NCBI GenBank assembly: GCA_934317215.1
Contig: CAKREH010000037.1
Coordinates: 1 to 32,458, forward strand
DNA: 32,458 bases
From: an uncultured Roseburia sp.
Lineage (GTDB): Bacteria > Bacillota > Clostridia > Lachnospirales > Lachnospiraceae
Direction of reading: 5' to 3'
Below, one piece after another: positions 1 through 8,012 of the stretch. Below the pieces are notes generated by a model. That model saw only the letters and a list, made by a program, of their open reading frames with translations. It was not told the origin of the DNA and did no database searches. Made by a program: the position numbers and the translations under genes. Position 1 is the first letter of the stretch; each line of letters opens with the position of its first letter.

Positions 1-93
1 TAACCGCAGATGGAATGCTGATAACTGGATTATTTATAAAAATGCATAGATAAAAAAGTTAAAAGCGAAATCCCTGTCTTAGTCGTTACCGTC

Positions 94-123
94 TTGACAA
101 TATAGGGCGAAATAGGCTATACT
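94..123 (+). promoter_or_regulatory. Sigma-A promoter of the SRP RNA gene
   Basis: A perfect -35 TTGACA lies at 94-99 and a -10 TATACT at 118-123, with an 18-bp spacer. Initiation about 7 nt later falls at 130-131, exactly where the SRP RNA terminal helix begins. The upstream 1-93 bp contain no convincing gene. Confidence 0.85.
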
Positions 124-130
124 TAAATCT

Positions 131-397
131 CCGAGCAGCCGGGGTGGCAGCGGTACCCTGAACCAGCAATCCGCTATAGCTGGGGTGATGCCGAACGGAG
201 GGTTGTCAGATTGTGGAGCTGCCCTTCATAAGTGGCGTTGAAGCTTGGGTCTTACGCAACAGGAATCTGTGAACCGGGTCAGGTCAGGAATGGAGCAGCC
301 CTAAGCAGAAGCTCTTGTGTGCCGTAAGGGTGCCTGAGCCGAGTTAACTGTGGAGGTAACGTCTGTGGTCTGGATTCGATGGGAGGCGCTCGGTTTT
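131..397 (+). ncRNA. ffs: Signal recognition particle RNA, long Gram-positive type (scRNA)
   Basis: This is the RNA scaffold of the signal recognition particle, which with Ffh targets nascent membrane and secreted proteins. The conserved apical S-domain is visible at about 270-310 (GTGAACCGGGTCAGGTC, GGAA, then GGAGCAGCCCTAAG), the Ffh-binding hairpin with its asymmetric loop. The ends pair: CCGAGC at 131-136 with GCTCGG at 388-393, followed by TTTT. The length of about 265 nt fits the Bacillus/Clostridia form with an Alu domain rather than the 4.5S form. A sigma-A promoter sits directly upstream. In many Firmicutes this gene is next to dnaX; here dnaX lies 12 kb away. Confidence 0.93.
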
Positions 398-440
398 GTA
401 TATCTAAAATTGACCATATATCAGGATGAAAGGAATTACA

Positions 441-899
441 GTGGACAAACTCAGAAAAAGACTGTATCAGGTAAGTGAAGGTTTAGAACTCATCATAGCG
501 TTAGTTGCTGTGGTTGGTGTGGTCATAGCGGCGGTAAATCTTTTCCCGGAACTTCTGGTATACTGGCAGAACCGGACGAATGGGGAGGCATTTCTTATTT
601 TTCTCGATGCTTTGTTTGACGTCGTGATCGGGGTAGAGTTTATCAAGATGCTCTGCAAACCAAGTTCACAAAATATCATGGAGGTTTTGATCTTTCTGAT
701 TGCCCGTCATATGATCGTACAGAAAACGTCAGCATTAGAAGACCTGTTATCCGTAGTCAGCATCGGAATTTTATTCTTTTTCCGCAGATTCATGCTCGCA
801 ACCAAACCGGATAAGGAACAGCATGTGCCGGAACTGTTAGGTGCAATCAGACATTCAGGGAATAAGCAGGAGAAAGAAACAAAAGATAACGAACAGTAG
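441..899 (+). CDS. PsiE-like small integral membrane protein
   Basis: A 152-residue protein with about four predicted membrane helices and a charged, probably cytoplasmic C-terminal tail rich in K, E and Q. The order of hydrophobic segments and the VEFI and ARHMI motifs resemble the phosphate-starvation-inducible PsiE family, whose biochemical role is unknown. Two starts are possible: ATG at 426 has little Shine-Dalgarno support, whereas GTG at 441 is preceded by AAAGGA at 429-434 with six-base spacing, so I prefer the GTG start (MDKLRKRL). It follows the SRP RNA closely and may be read through from it. A long hairpin downstream (930-991) ends the unit. Family assignment is moderate, resting on topology and motifs. 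Confidence 0.6.
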   Translation: MDKLRKRLYQVSEGLELIIALVAVVGVVIAAVNLFPELLVYWQNRTNGEAFLIFLDALFDVVIGVEFIKMLCKPSSQNIMEVLIFLIARHMIVQKTSALEDLLSVVSIGILFFFRRFMLATKPDKEQHVPELLGAIRHSGNKQEKETKDNEQ

Positions 900-929
900 A
901 TTTGTCACAGACAACAGAAAATTATATGG

Positions 930-991
930 AAAAGGTACCGTATATCAGACGCATGATCCGGGGATCAGGTCTCTGGTATACGGTACCTTTT
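930..991 (+). terminator. Long bidirectional hairpin terminator
   Basis: AAAAGGTACCGTATA (930-944) pairs perfectly with TATACGGTACCTTTT (977-991), and the stem extends several more base pairs inward. A second small hairpin, GATCC-GG-GGATC, occupies the loop. The A-tract and T-tract at the ends suit termination in either direction. Confidence 0.8.
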
Positions 992-1098
992 GTATAAAGA
1001 AAAATACAATTTACGTTAATTTTTTCACAAAGATACTGACAGTATATCAAAGTTGAGAGAATATGTCAAATAAAACTGCATTTATTTGAATACAAATA

Positions 1099-1126
1099 TT
1101 GAATTTCGAAAAAACTGCTATATAAT
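1099..1126 (+). promoter_or_regulatory. Probable sigma-A promoter of pta
   Basis: TTGAAT at 1099-1104 and a perfect TATAAT at 1121-1126 are separated by 16 bp. The predicted start near 1133 leaves a leader of about 57 nt before the pta ATG. Confidence 0.6.
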
Positions 1127-1189
1127 GAAAACATGATATGCGCTGGTAGAGAGCGCCAATTACAATTTATAAAAAGTGAGGAATTAATC

Positions 1190-2173
1190 ATGTTTGGATT
1201 TGGACAACTGATCGACATCTTAAAAAAAGATCCTAAGAAAATCGTGTTTACAGAGGGCGATGATCCTCGTATTTTAGAGGCTGCTTCCCGTCTGTTAGCA
1301 GGAACATTCCTTCATCCGATCTTAATCGGTAATCCGGATAAAATTGCTGTTGAAGCAGAAGAGTGCGGCTTTAATATCCGTGGAGCAGAGATCATTGATC
1401 CTGCTAATTATGACAGAATGGATGAGATGGTAGATTTATTCTGTGAACTTCGTAAGAGCAAAGGTGTGACACCGGAGCAGGCAAGAGGTGTTCTTTCTCA
1501 GGCAAACTACTTCGGAACCATGCTTGTAAAAATGGGCGTTGCTGATGCACTTCTCGGTGGAGCAACCTATTCAACAGCAGATACCGTACGTCCGGCATTA
1601 CAGCTGATCAAGACAAAACCGGGCAATACGATCGTATCTTCCTGCTTTATCATGGTACGTCCTGCAGCTACCGGTGAGAACGAAGTTCTTGCAATGGGTG
1701 ACTGTGCGATCAACATCCATCCGACAGAGGATGAGTTAGTTGAGATCGCAGGTGAGACAGCACAGTGTGCAAAGATTTTCGGTGTTGATCCGAAGGTTGC
1801 ATTCTTAAGCTACTCTACACTTGGTTCCGGTAAAGGTGAGGATGTAGATAAGATGCGTAATGCTGCAGCCAAAGCAAAAGAAAAATATCCGGATCTTCCA
1901 ATCGAGGGAGAACTTCAGTTCGATGCAGCAGTTTCTCCTCGTGTAGCACGTACCAAATGCCCGGGCAACCCGGTTGCAGGTCATGCAAACACATTTATCT
2001 TCCCGGAGATCAGTGCCGGAAACATCGGTTACAAGATTGCACAGCGTCTTGGTAATTTCGAGGCTTATGGTCCGATCTTACTTGGACTTAATGCTCCAAT
2101 CAACGATCTGTCCCGTGGATGTAACGCAGCAGAAGTTTATTCTATGGCTATCATCACTGCAGCACTTGCATAA
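1190..2173 (+). CDS. pta: Phosphate acetyltransferase
   Basis: Interconverts acetyl-CoA and acetyl phosphate in the cytoplasm, the first step of the acetate branch of fermentation. The 327 residues are the usual length of the short, PTA-domain-only clostridial form. Characteristic stretches are visible: FTEGDDPRILEAA near the N-terminus, GGATYSTADTVRPALQLI, LSYSTLGSGKGEDVDKM, ELQFDAAVSPRVA, and CPGNPVAGHANTFIFPEIS with GNIGYKIAQRLG near the C-terminus. ATG 1190 is chosen because GTGAGGA (1176-1182) lies seven bases upstream; an in-frame ATG at 1133 lies essentially at the predicted transcription start. The usual partner ackA is not adjacent; a MATE exporter follows after a terminator, so pta appears monocistronic. 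Confidence 0.95.
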   Translation: MFGFGQLIDILKKDPKKIVFTEGDDPRILEAASRLLAGTFLHPILIGNPDKIAVEAEECGFNIRGAEIIDPANYDRMDEMVDLFCELRKSKGVTPEQARGVLSQANYFGTMLVKMGVADALLGGATYSTADTVRPALQLIKTKPGNTIVSSCFIMVRPAATGENEVLAMGDCAINIHPTEDELVEIAGETAQCAKIFGVDPKVAFLSYSTLGSGKGEDVDKMRNAAAKAKEKYPDLPIEGELQFDAAVSPRVARTKCPGNPVAGHANTFIFPEISAGNIGYKIAQRLGNFEAYGPILLGLNAPINDLSRGCNAAEVYSMAIITAALA

Positions 2174-2256
2174 GACGGTTGATTGGAACTGTTGATACGG
2201 GTAGAATTTTCCGTGCATGACAGTACGTTTTAAATACAAAACAAATATGACAGAAT

Positions 2257-2295
2257 AAAAACGTGGCATGGCGTAAAGCTATGCCACGTTTTGTG
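2257..2295 (+). terminator. Rho-independent terminator of pta
   Basis: ACGTGGCAT (2261-2269) pairs with ATGCCACGT (2281-2289); the stem continues inward and the loop is GTAAA. It is flanked by AAAA upstream and TTTTG downstream. Confidence 0.85.
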
Positions 2296-2391
2296 TGGAA
2301 ACACATGTGAAAAATTGAATTTTCTACATGCAGGAATGTGCTTATGTTCAAATTTGTTATACAGAAAGACTGTGCAGAAATGAGGATTAAT

Positions 2392-3729
2392 ATGGAACAA
2401 CCGCTTTTTACAAGAGAGGATTTAAAGAAACTGATCATACCGCTGATCATTGAGCAGATGCTTGCTTTAAGCATCGGTCTGTTTGATACCCTGATGGTGT
2501 CTTCGTGTGGAGAAGCTTCCGTTTCCGGCGTGTCGCTTGTGGACAGTATCAGTGTGCTGCTGATTCAGATATTGTCGGCACTCGCGACCGGCGGTGCTGT
2601 TGTGTGTAGCCAGTATCTCGGCAAAAAGATGCCGGAGAAAGCAAAACTTTCTGCGGGACAGCTGATGTTTATCATGCTTACATCGTCCGGGACAGTGATG
2701 ATACTTGTGTTATTTTTACATCGGTTTTTGCTGCGTGCAATTTTTGGGCAGATTGAAGCGGATGTGATGGATGCGGCTCAGATCTATTTTCTGATCTCTG
2801 CGATATCTTATCCGTTTCTCGGTGTGTATAATGCCGGGGCAGCACTTTTTCGAAGTATTGGAAACAGTAAGATCAGTATGTACACCAGCCTTGTCATGAA
2901 TGTGATTAACATTGGCGGCAATGCGATCCTGATTTATGGTGCTGGAATCGGTGTAATGGGGGCAGCGCTTGCGACACTGATCGCAAGAATGGTGTCTGCA
3001 CTTGTCATGGTCGTGTTATTATCGAAAAAAGATAATCCGCTCTGCATCACGACACCGGGCTGTATGCGTCCACAGAAAGATGTGATCGGAAAAATCTTAA
3101 AGATCGGTATTCCAAGCGGTATTGAAAATGGAATGTTTCAGATCGGTAAACTTCTGGTGTCAAGCCTGACGGCAACGTTTGGAACGGCTGCAATCGCCGC
3201 AAATGCCGTGGCAAACAGTATCGCAGGTTTTGCAAATATTCCGGGAATTGCAATCGGTCTTGCGATGGTCACGGTGATCGGACGCTGCATTGGTGCCGGG
3301 GAAAAAGAGCAGGCGAAACGGTACAGCAGAAAACTGTTAGGGCTTGCATATGGAGGTATGTGTTTAACCGACATAACGTTATTGATTCTGGTCCGCCCAC
3401 TGGTTGGCTGTTTTTCATTGTCCGGCGAGGCGTTTGCAATCACGGTGCAGCTTTTGCAGACTTTTTCCATCTGTGCCATGCTCATCTGGCCGCTCAGTTT
3501 TGCGCTTCCGAATGTTTTGCGTGCAGCGGGGGATGCGAAATATACCATGGAAGTCAGCGTGTTTTCCATGTGGGTATTTCGTGTTGCAAGCAGCTATTTC
3601 TTTGCAGGAACGCTGAAAATGGGCGTGCTTGGCGTATGGATTGGAATGTATGTGGACTGGGTGTTCCGTTCGCTTTTATTTGTAATACGGTATAAACGTG
3701 GAAAATGGCTGAATAAGCGGGTGGTATAG
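2392..3729 (+). CDS. MATE family efflux transporter
   Basis: A 445-residue polytopic membrane protein of the multidrug and toxic compound extrusion family (about 12 helices in two MatE repeats), which exports cationic drugs or metabolites using a Na+ or H+ gradient. The N-terminal lobe begins LKKLIIPLIIEQMLALSIGLFDTLMVS, and the first-half loop reads YFLISAISYPFLGVYNAGAALFRSIGNSK. The second lobe begins KILKIGIPSGIENGMFQ. The start at ATG 2392 is preceded by GAGGA (2382-2386); the longer frame from 2338 lacks such a site. Length matches the family. Substrate cannot be told from sequence. The gene stands alone between two terminator-bearing gaps. Confidence 0.92.
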   Translation: MEQPLFTREDLKKLIIPLIIEQMLALSIGLFDTLMVSSCGEASVSGVSLVDSISVLLIQILSALATGGAVVCSQYLGKKMPEKAKLSAGQLMFIMLTSSGTVMILVLFLHRFLLRAIFGQIEADVMDAAQIYFLISAISYPFLGVYNAGAALFRSIGNSKISMYTSLVMNVINIGGNAILIYGAGIGVMGAALATLIARMVSALVMVVLLSKKDNPLCITTPGCMRPQKDVIGKILKIGIPSGIENGMFQIGKLLVSSLTATFGTAAIAANAVANSIAGFANIPGIAIGLAMVTVIGRCIGAGEKEQAKRYSRKLLGLAYGGMCLTDITLLILVRPLVGCFSLSGEAFAITVQLLQTFSICAMLIWPLSFALPNVLRAAGDAKYTMEVSVFSMWVFRVASSYFFAGTLKMGVLGVWIGMYVDWVFRSLLFVIRYKRGKWLNKRVV

Positions 3730-3818
3730 GAAAACGCTGGAACAGCAAAAATATGAAATGACAGATGAATGTAAAATGTTAGACAATATACAAACAATAC
3801 ACAAACTATCAGAAAAAA

Positions 3819-3848
3819 TGTGGATAACTCTGTGGATAATGTGGATAA
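3819..3848 (-). promoter_or_regulatory. Cluster of three perfect DnaA boxes
   Basis: The 9-mer TGTGGATAA, reverse complement of the consensus DnaA box TTATCCACA, occurs three times without mismatch at 3819-3827, 3831-3839 and 3840-3848. The last two abut. A one-mismatch relative (AGTGGAAAA) follows at about 3860. An AT-rich tract of about 60 bp (3876-3936) lies beside it. The cluster sits between convergent genes, far from any dnaA or dnaN in this window, so a DnaA-binding (titration or control) cluster is likelier than oriC. Confidence 0.75.
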
Positions 3849-3930
3849 GAGTGTATAATAGTGGAAAACCATATAGTTGTTGCACAATTATAAATTATAT
3901 GTAAAATAAAAGAAAAATATACATAAACAT

Positions 3931-3984
3931 AAAAAAGAGGCATATTGCAGCCAGCCCAGCTGGTTTCTGCAATATGCCTCTCTT
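3931..3984 (-). terminator. Terminator of the antiporter-kinase operon
   Basis: GAGGCATATTGCAG (3937-3950) pairs perfectly with CTGCAATATGCCTC (3967-3980). Read leftward, the hairpin is followed by TTTTTT (complement of 3931-3936), so it fits the minus-strand operon that ends at 4101. It may also stop rightward transcription from the MATE gene. Confidence 0.85.
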
Positions 3985-4002
3985 AATTCATGACAATAGA
4001 AT

Positions 4003-4100
4003 GTTCGTGGAGCGTGTATTCTGTTGTCCACAATAACAGGTTTGTTCGTGGAGCGTGTATTTTGTTGTTCACGATAACAGGTTTGTTCGTGGCGTGTGTT
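4003..4100. repeat. 41-bp tandem repeat, about 2.4 copies
   Basis: Units begin with GTTCGTGG at 4003, 4044 and 4085, exactly 41 bp apart. Copies 1 and 2 differ at only a few bases (both contain AGCGTGTATT and ATAACAGGTTT); copy 3 degenerates where it meets the stop codon of the leftward gene at 4101. The array lies between that stop codon and the terminator, so it would be in the 3' UTR. Confidence 0.85.
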
Positions 4101-5099
4101 CTACTTCTCCGGGTGGATATCGATCATACGCTCGATCAGTTCTACGGATTCTTCGATACCGTAGCATGCACTGTTGATACAAAGATCATAGTTTACGGCA
4201 TCGCCCCATTTACGTCCGGTATAAAAATGATAGTACTGCTCGTGTCCTTTATCAATCTTTTTCAAACGGCGGACGGCTTCCTTGAGTGGAAGATTGTTTA
4301 CCTCCATCATACGGTGCACACGCTGTTCAAACGGTGCGGTGATGAAGATACTGATGTGCGGGATACGGTTGTTTGTCAGAATCACATCCGCACAGCGGCC
4401 CATTACGATAAAGTCTTCTTTTTTTGCCATTTCCACGATCAGATCGCTCTGGTTGAAAAATACGGCATCTTTCTTCGGCAGGCCGTGATAACGGCTGAAA
4501 TCTTTTAAGAAACGTTTTGCACTGGTATCATGTTTTACAACCTGATCAAGTTTTGATGTAAAGCTGTCACGGTCTGTGACGGAATCTTTTTCTGCCTCTA
4601 AACGCTCTAATACACGGTTGAAAATTTCAACATCGTAGTAGTTGATCTTTAATGCATCCGCAAGCGCGAAACCAATATCCGTACCGGCGCTTCCGTGTGT
4701 TCTTCCGATGCAGATGATCAGATGATCGTCTTTGGAAAACTTCTGGTGCAGGTTGGATGTATTTAGGGAAGCAAGATTCTGGTCAAGGATATCAACCGAA
4801 CCAAAACTTTCCGGCAGTTCTGCGATCTGATGTAAAATCTCATTGTACTCGTGCATCATACGGCTGCGATCCTCTTTGTTACGGATCGTACGCGCCATAT
4901 TACCGATTAAAGCAATCTCACTGCGGAGCAGGTGTCCCTGTGGATGTGTGGAGATCAGGGTTGTCAGGTTACGAATACTTGTTTCTTTGTCGCCGGTAAA
5001 AGTGCGTCCAAGGGAAGAACCTACCAGACGGTAAACTTCACTGTCGAGATCATAAATGCGGGTAGCAAGTGCCCGTGATGTTTCGATATTATTTTCCAT
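4101..5099 (-). CDS. Cytidylate kinase-like protein with an N-terminal helical domain
   Basis: 332 residues. The C-terminal part, from about residue 126, matches the cytidylate-kinase-like (AAK_CMPK-type) family: a glycine-rich loop IGRTHGSAGTDIGFALADAL at about 131-150, then YDVEIFNRVLE and the VMGRCADVIL and IFITAPFEQRVHRM segments typical of these P-loop kinases. The phosphate-binding loop departs from the strict Walker A, as is common in this group, so the substrate is uncertain. Residues 1-120 are helical and not recognised. The Shine-Dalgarno AAGGGGGG overlaps the stop of the upstream antiporter gene (15-bp gap), implying translational coupling. Kinases of this type often sit beside transporters; a link with the antiporter is inference. 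Confidence 0.75.
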   Translation of the reverse strand: MENNIETSRALATRIYDLDSEVYRLVGSSLGRTFTGDKETSIRNLTTLISTHPQGHLLRSEIALIGNMARTIRNKEDRSRMMHEYNEILHQIAELPESFGSVDILDQNLASLNTSNLHQKFSKDDHLIICIGRTHGSAGTDIGFALADALKINYYDVEIFNRVLERLEAEKDSVTDRDSFTSKLDQVVKHDTSAKRFLKDFSRYHGLPKKDAVFFNQSDLIVEMAKKEDFIVMGRCADVILTNNRIPHISIFITAPFEQRVHRMMEVNNLPLKEAVRRLKKIDKGHEQYYHFYTGRKWGDAVNYDLCINSACYGIEESVELIERMIDIHPEK

Positions 5100-5114
5100 T
5101 GTGAAATCCCCCCT

Positions 5115-6557
5115 TTATAAAAAGAATACCAGAGTGTCAATGATAAACACCGGAACTAAAAATACGATTGACCATAATAAGTATCCGAAGAAAGATGGCA
5201 TGCGCACACCGTTCTCGTCAGAGATGGATTTTACCATAAAGTTTGGTGCATTTCCGATATAAGTATTTGCACCCATGAATACGGCACCACAGGAAATCGC
5301 GGTAAGCATTTTGACCGGAATCGTTCCGACCGTGGTTGCAATACCCTGTGTGAAACCAAGCGTACCTGCGGTTGTCAGGAATACCAGGTAGGTCGGTGTG
5401 TTATCAAGGAAACTGGAAAGTGCACCGGTTGCCCAGAACATTTCAAATGGTTTGGAAAGACCAAGTTCCGGTCCCATGGATTTAAGAAGCATCAGTGCCG
5501 GCTGCATGGTAATAAAGATACCGATGAAAAGAACGGCAACTTCCTTGATCGCACCCCAGGTAAAGTGGTTGCTGGTACGGATCTGCGGGTCTGTTGTTTT
5601 AAAAGATAATAAAGCGGCAAGCAGGATGATGGCAACTTCAATAATAGAAGGAAAACCAAGTGTCACTTCACGGAATACACGGATACCGCGTACATTTCCG
5701 GCTGCATCCTGGAATGCGGCAAGGTTTGGAAGTGTTCCGCTTAAAATAACAGCAGCAACGATCATAACCAGGAAGATGATGTTGTGCAGACCATCGATCT
5801 TTAAAGTAGTACCGGCTTTGCTGATATCCGGTTTTCTTCCGTTTGCAATATCTTTGCGGTAATTGTGACGGTCTAAGAGATAAAATACAATCAGTAAAAT
5901 TACCATATTAAAGATTAAAATCGGGAACAGATGCATGCTCCAGAAGAACGGAACACCACGCATAAATCCCATTAAAAGCGGCGGATCACCGATCGGGGTT
6001 AAGCATCCTCCCATATTCGAGATCAGGAAGATGAAGAATACCATAATGTGACTCTTGTGCTGACGCCAGGAGTTCATCTTGATCATCGGACGTACCATTA
6101 ACATACTGGCACCGGTTGTACCGATACAGCTGGAAAGTAAGGTACCGATCGCAAGGAAGATTGCGTTGACACGCGGGGAACCTGCGAGATCGCCTTCTAA
6201 AGTGATGTTACCGGCAACACAGAAAAGACCGAATAACAGGACGATAAAAGTCAGGTAATCGTTTAAAATACACTCAAGTACTGTTTCGACCGCATCTCCG
6301 GCACTATAGGTCACTGCAAATGGAATGATAAATAGCAGGGACCAGGCAGCTACGGCAAGCGGCTGGTTTTTCTCCCACCATTCCGGTTTTACAAGCGGAA
6401 GTACTGCGATACAGAGTAACAGTCCGGCAAATGGGATACAAAGCCATAGCGGAATCGTTGCAGTACTGCTTTCGCCGGATTCTGCTGCGAGAATCGTCAG
6501 CGGTGTGAGAAGCAGCATAGTTGCGATGCTTCCACAAAGAGCAAGTAACTTTTTCAT
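5115..6557 (-). CDS. NhaD/CitMHS-type sodium:proton antiporter or organic-anion transporter
   Basis: A 480-residue membrane protein with an N-terminal hydrophobic segment that may act as a signal anchor (MKKLLALCGSIATMLLL), then about 11-12 helices. The motif stretch SNMGGCLTPIGDPPLLMGF is typical of the NhaD-like/CitMHS ion-transporter superfamily, where it forms the helical hairpin near the ion site; a second hairpin-like stretch is LDNTPTYLVFLT with GANTYIGNAPNFMVK. These proteins exchange Na+ for H+ or carry citrate-like anions, so the substrate is not settled. Start ATG 6557 is chosen because GGAGG lies about seven bases upstream; the upstream in-frame ATG at 6572 overlaps that site. It is the first gene of a leftward two-gene operon. 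Confidence 0.85.
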   Translation of the reverse strand: MKKLLALCGSIATMLLLTPLTILAAESGESSTATIPLWLCIPFAGLLLCIAVLPLVKPEWWEKNQPLAVAAWSLLFIIPFAVTYSAGDAVETVLECILNDYLTFIVLLFGLFCVAGNITLEGDLAGSPRVNAIFLAIGTLLSSCIGTTGASMLMVRPMIKMNSWRQHKSHIMVFFIFLISNMGGCLTPIGDPPLLMGFMRGVPFFWSMHLFPILIFNMVILLIVFYLLDRHNYRKDIANGRKPDISKAGTTLKIDGLHNIIFLVMIVAAVILSGTLPNLAAFQDAAGNVRGIRVFREVTLGFPSIIEVAIILLAALLSFKTTDPQIRTSNHFTWGAIKEVAVLFIGIFITMQPALMLLKSMGPELGLSKPFEMFWATGALSSFLDNTPTYLVFLTTAGTLGFTQGIATTVGTIPVKMLTAISCGAVFMGANTYIGNAPNFMVKSISDENGVRMPSFFGYLLWSIVFLVPVFIIDTLVFFL

Positions 6558-6597
6558 AAAATCAGCCTCCAAATTCTATGATATATAAATCCATATC

Positions 6598-6626
6598 ATT
6601 ATTTGTTGATTGCAAAAAAATGTCAA
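6598..6626 (-). promoter_or_regulatory. Sigma-A promoter of the antiporter operon
   Basis: On the minus strand a perfect TTGACA (6626-6621) and AATAAT (6603-6598) are separated by 17 bp. Transcription would start about 35 nt before the antiporter start codon. Confidence 0.65.
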
Positions 6627-6735
6627 TAAATAGTCTTTTTGCAAGGTTAAATCTTAACACAATCTGAATTTTTTTTCTACCAGAAAATAAAAAAAGTATA
6701 AAAACAATAAAAAAAACACAAAATGCATTACGACC

Positions 6736-6764
6736 TTTAAAAAAGCATATACATATGGTATAGT
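6736..6764 (+). promoter_or_regulatory. Probable promoter of tRNA-Pro
   Basis: TTTAAA at 6736-6741 and TATAGT at 6759-6764 have a 17-bp spacer, about 50 bp before the mature tRNA. The -35 match is 4 of 6. Confidence 0.5.
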
Positions 6765-6812
6765 GGATTCTGACAAGTTTATATCATCTACGATAAAGAT
6801 GTTCCTTGTCTA

Positions 6813-6886
6813 CGGGGTATGGCGTAGTTTGGTAGCGCGCACGGCTGGGGGCCGTGAGGTCGCAGGTTCAAATCCTGTTACCCCGA
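6813..6886 (+). tRNA. tRNA-Pro (GGG anticodon)
   Basis: The 74-nt sequence folds as a cloverleaf. The acceptor stem is CGGGGTA (6813-6819) with TACCCCG (6879-6885) and discriminator A. The anticodon stem is CACGG/CCGTG with loop CTGGGGG, placing GGG at 6847-6849. The T arm contains GCAGG-TTCAAAT-CCTG. CCA is not encoded. It is the only tRNA seen in the window and borders the accessory island, consistent with tRNA genes serving as integration hot spots. Confidence 0.95.
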
Positions 6887-7051
6887 TTTTTTACAAGATA
6901 TATGCGGAGTTTGCAGGATATGTGGAAATGTATGTTCTGATTACCTTTGATTACTTTTTGAAAAATGAAAGGAAAGGAGTATTTCGCACAGCTTCTATGA
7001 CTGGGTTTGAAAATTTGCACATGCTATGATAATATAAAAGTGAGGATATCA

Positions 7052-7834
7052 GTGAAATTAACATTACAGGAAAAAATTGAGAAAGTGAAGGACTTACGTC
7101 CGATTGATGACGTATTTTTTGAGGTGCTGGCGCAGAACATTGAAGTTTGTCAGGAAATTTTACGTGTAATCTTAGAAGATGATAAACTGATTGTGGAAAG
7201 TATTATGACGCAAAGCAGTGAACAAAATATATACGGTCGGTCAGTGAGACTGGATGCATTGTGTATACTTGGTGATGGTACCAGATGCAATATTGAAGTA
7301 CAGCGTTCCGACAATGATGACCATCTTAAAAGAGCAAGATTTAACGCATCAAGCATTACGGTGAAGGAATCAAACACCGGAGATACATTTCATGATGTTG
7401 TCGAACTGTATATCGTATATATTTCGGAGTTTGATTTCTTAAAGGGTGGAAAGACGATATATCATGTAGATAAAGTTATCCGGGAAAACGGCGAAGTCAT
7501 AGATGATGGCTTACATGAAATATTTGTTAATACAGTTGTTAATGATGGAACTGACATTGCGGATCTGATGGCATGTTTTATGAAAAAAGAAGTTCATAAT
7601 TCTAAATTTCCGGCTTTGTCATCGGAAGTAACACGATTAAAGGCTACAGAAGGAGGTGCTCGTGCTGTGTGTGAAGTAATTGAGAGATATGTGGATGAAG
7701 CCTTAAAAATCGAACATATTGAAAAAATTCAGGCAATGATAAAAGAAGGATGTTCAAAAGAATTTATTCTTAAAATTGGCTATACAGAGGATGAGTATTC
7801 TGAGGCAGAGAGCCAGTTAGTGCAGATGACATAG
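7052..7834 (+). CDS. PD-(D/E)XK nuclease family transposase-like protein
   Basis: 260 residues of the PDDEXK_2/Rpn-like group, often annotated as PD-(D/E)XK nuclease family transposase and linked to recombination-promoting nucleases. The N-terminal part DLRPIDDVFFEVLAQN matches the conserved opening. The catalytic core reads RLDALCILGDGTRCNIEVQR, with the expected D and the E-x-Q variant of the (D/E)xK motif; GDTFHDVVELYIVYISEFDF follows. GTG 7052 is preferred over ATG 7007 because GTGAGGA (7040-7046) precedes it and conservation begins there. A promoter-like TTGAAA/TAATAT pair at 7007-7035 lies close upstream but would leave almost no leader. A hairpin at 7904-7935 follows. It lies just after tRNA-Pro at the island edge. 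Confidence 0.75.
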   Translation: MKLTLQEKIEKVKDLRPIDDVFFEVLAQNIEVCQEILRVILEDDKLIVESIMTQSSEQNIYGRSVRLDALCILGDGTRCNIEVQRSDNDDHLKRARFNASSITVKESNTGDTFHDVVELYIVYISEFDFLKGGKTIYHVDKVIRENGEVIDDGLHEIFVNTVVNDGTDIADLMACFMKKEVHNSKFPALSSEVTRLKATEGGARAVCEVIERYVDEALKIEHIEKIQAMIKEGCSKEFILKIGYTEDEYSEAESQLVQMT

Positions 7835-7903
7835 GAGAATGTGTTGCTGTTGCACCCTGTGATGCAGAAGAAGCGTGAGAAATCCCACGCCAACCAATAA
7901 AAA

Positions 7904-7935
7904 GACCGCTGTAAGTTTAATGGCTTACAGCGGTT
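7904..7935. terminator. Bidirectional hairpin terminator
   Basis: ACCGCTGTAAG (7905-7915) pairs with CTTACAGCGGT (7924-7934) around an 8-nt loop. The leftward side has the better T-run (TCTTTTT), so it can serve both the rightward nuclease gene and leftward transcription from the integrase remnant. Confidence 0.75.
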
Positions 7936-8012
7936 ATTGTTATGAGAAAGATTTCCTGAGTATCTGGTCTGTTTATTTAAAATTTGTCATATTTATATCT
8001 TTTTTGTCATGG

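Noticed and set aside
1..93. 3' end of an upstream gene
   Set aside because: All frames contain early stops and no recognisable protein end; too short to judge.
841..1056. Small ORF overlapping the first terminator
   Set aside because: It reads through the hairpin at 930-991 and overlaps the PsiE-like gene; no ribosome binding site.
3854..3859. TATAAT as a rightward promoter after the DnaA boxes
   Set aside because: No -35 at a suitable distance and no rightward gene follows before the terminator.
3819..3936. oriC
   Set aside because: DnaA boxes and AT-rich DNA fit, but there is no dnaA, dnaN, rpmH or gyrB nearby; kept as a DnaA-box cluster only.
3990..4508. Rightward ORF over the 41-bp repeat
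   Set aside because: It is antisense to the well-supported kinase-like gene, and its first residues merely translate the repeat.
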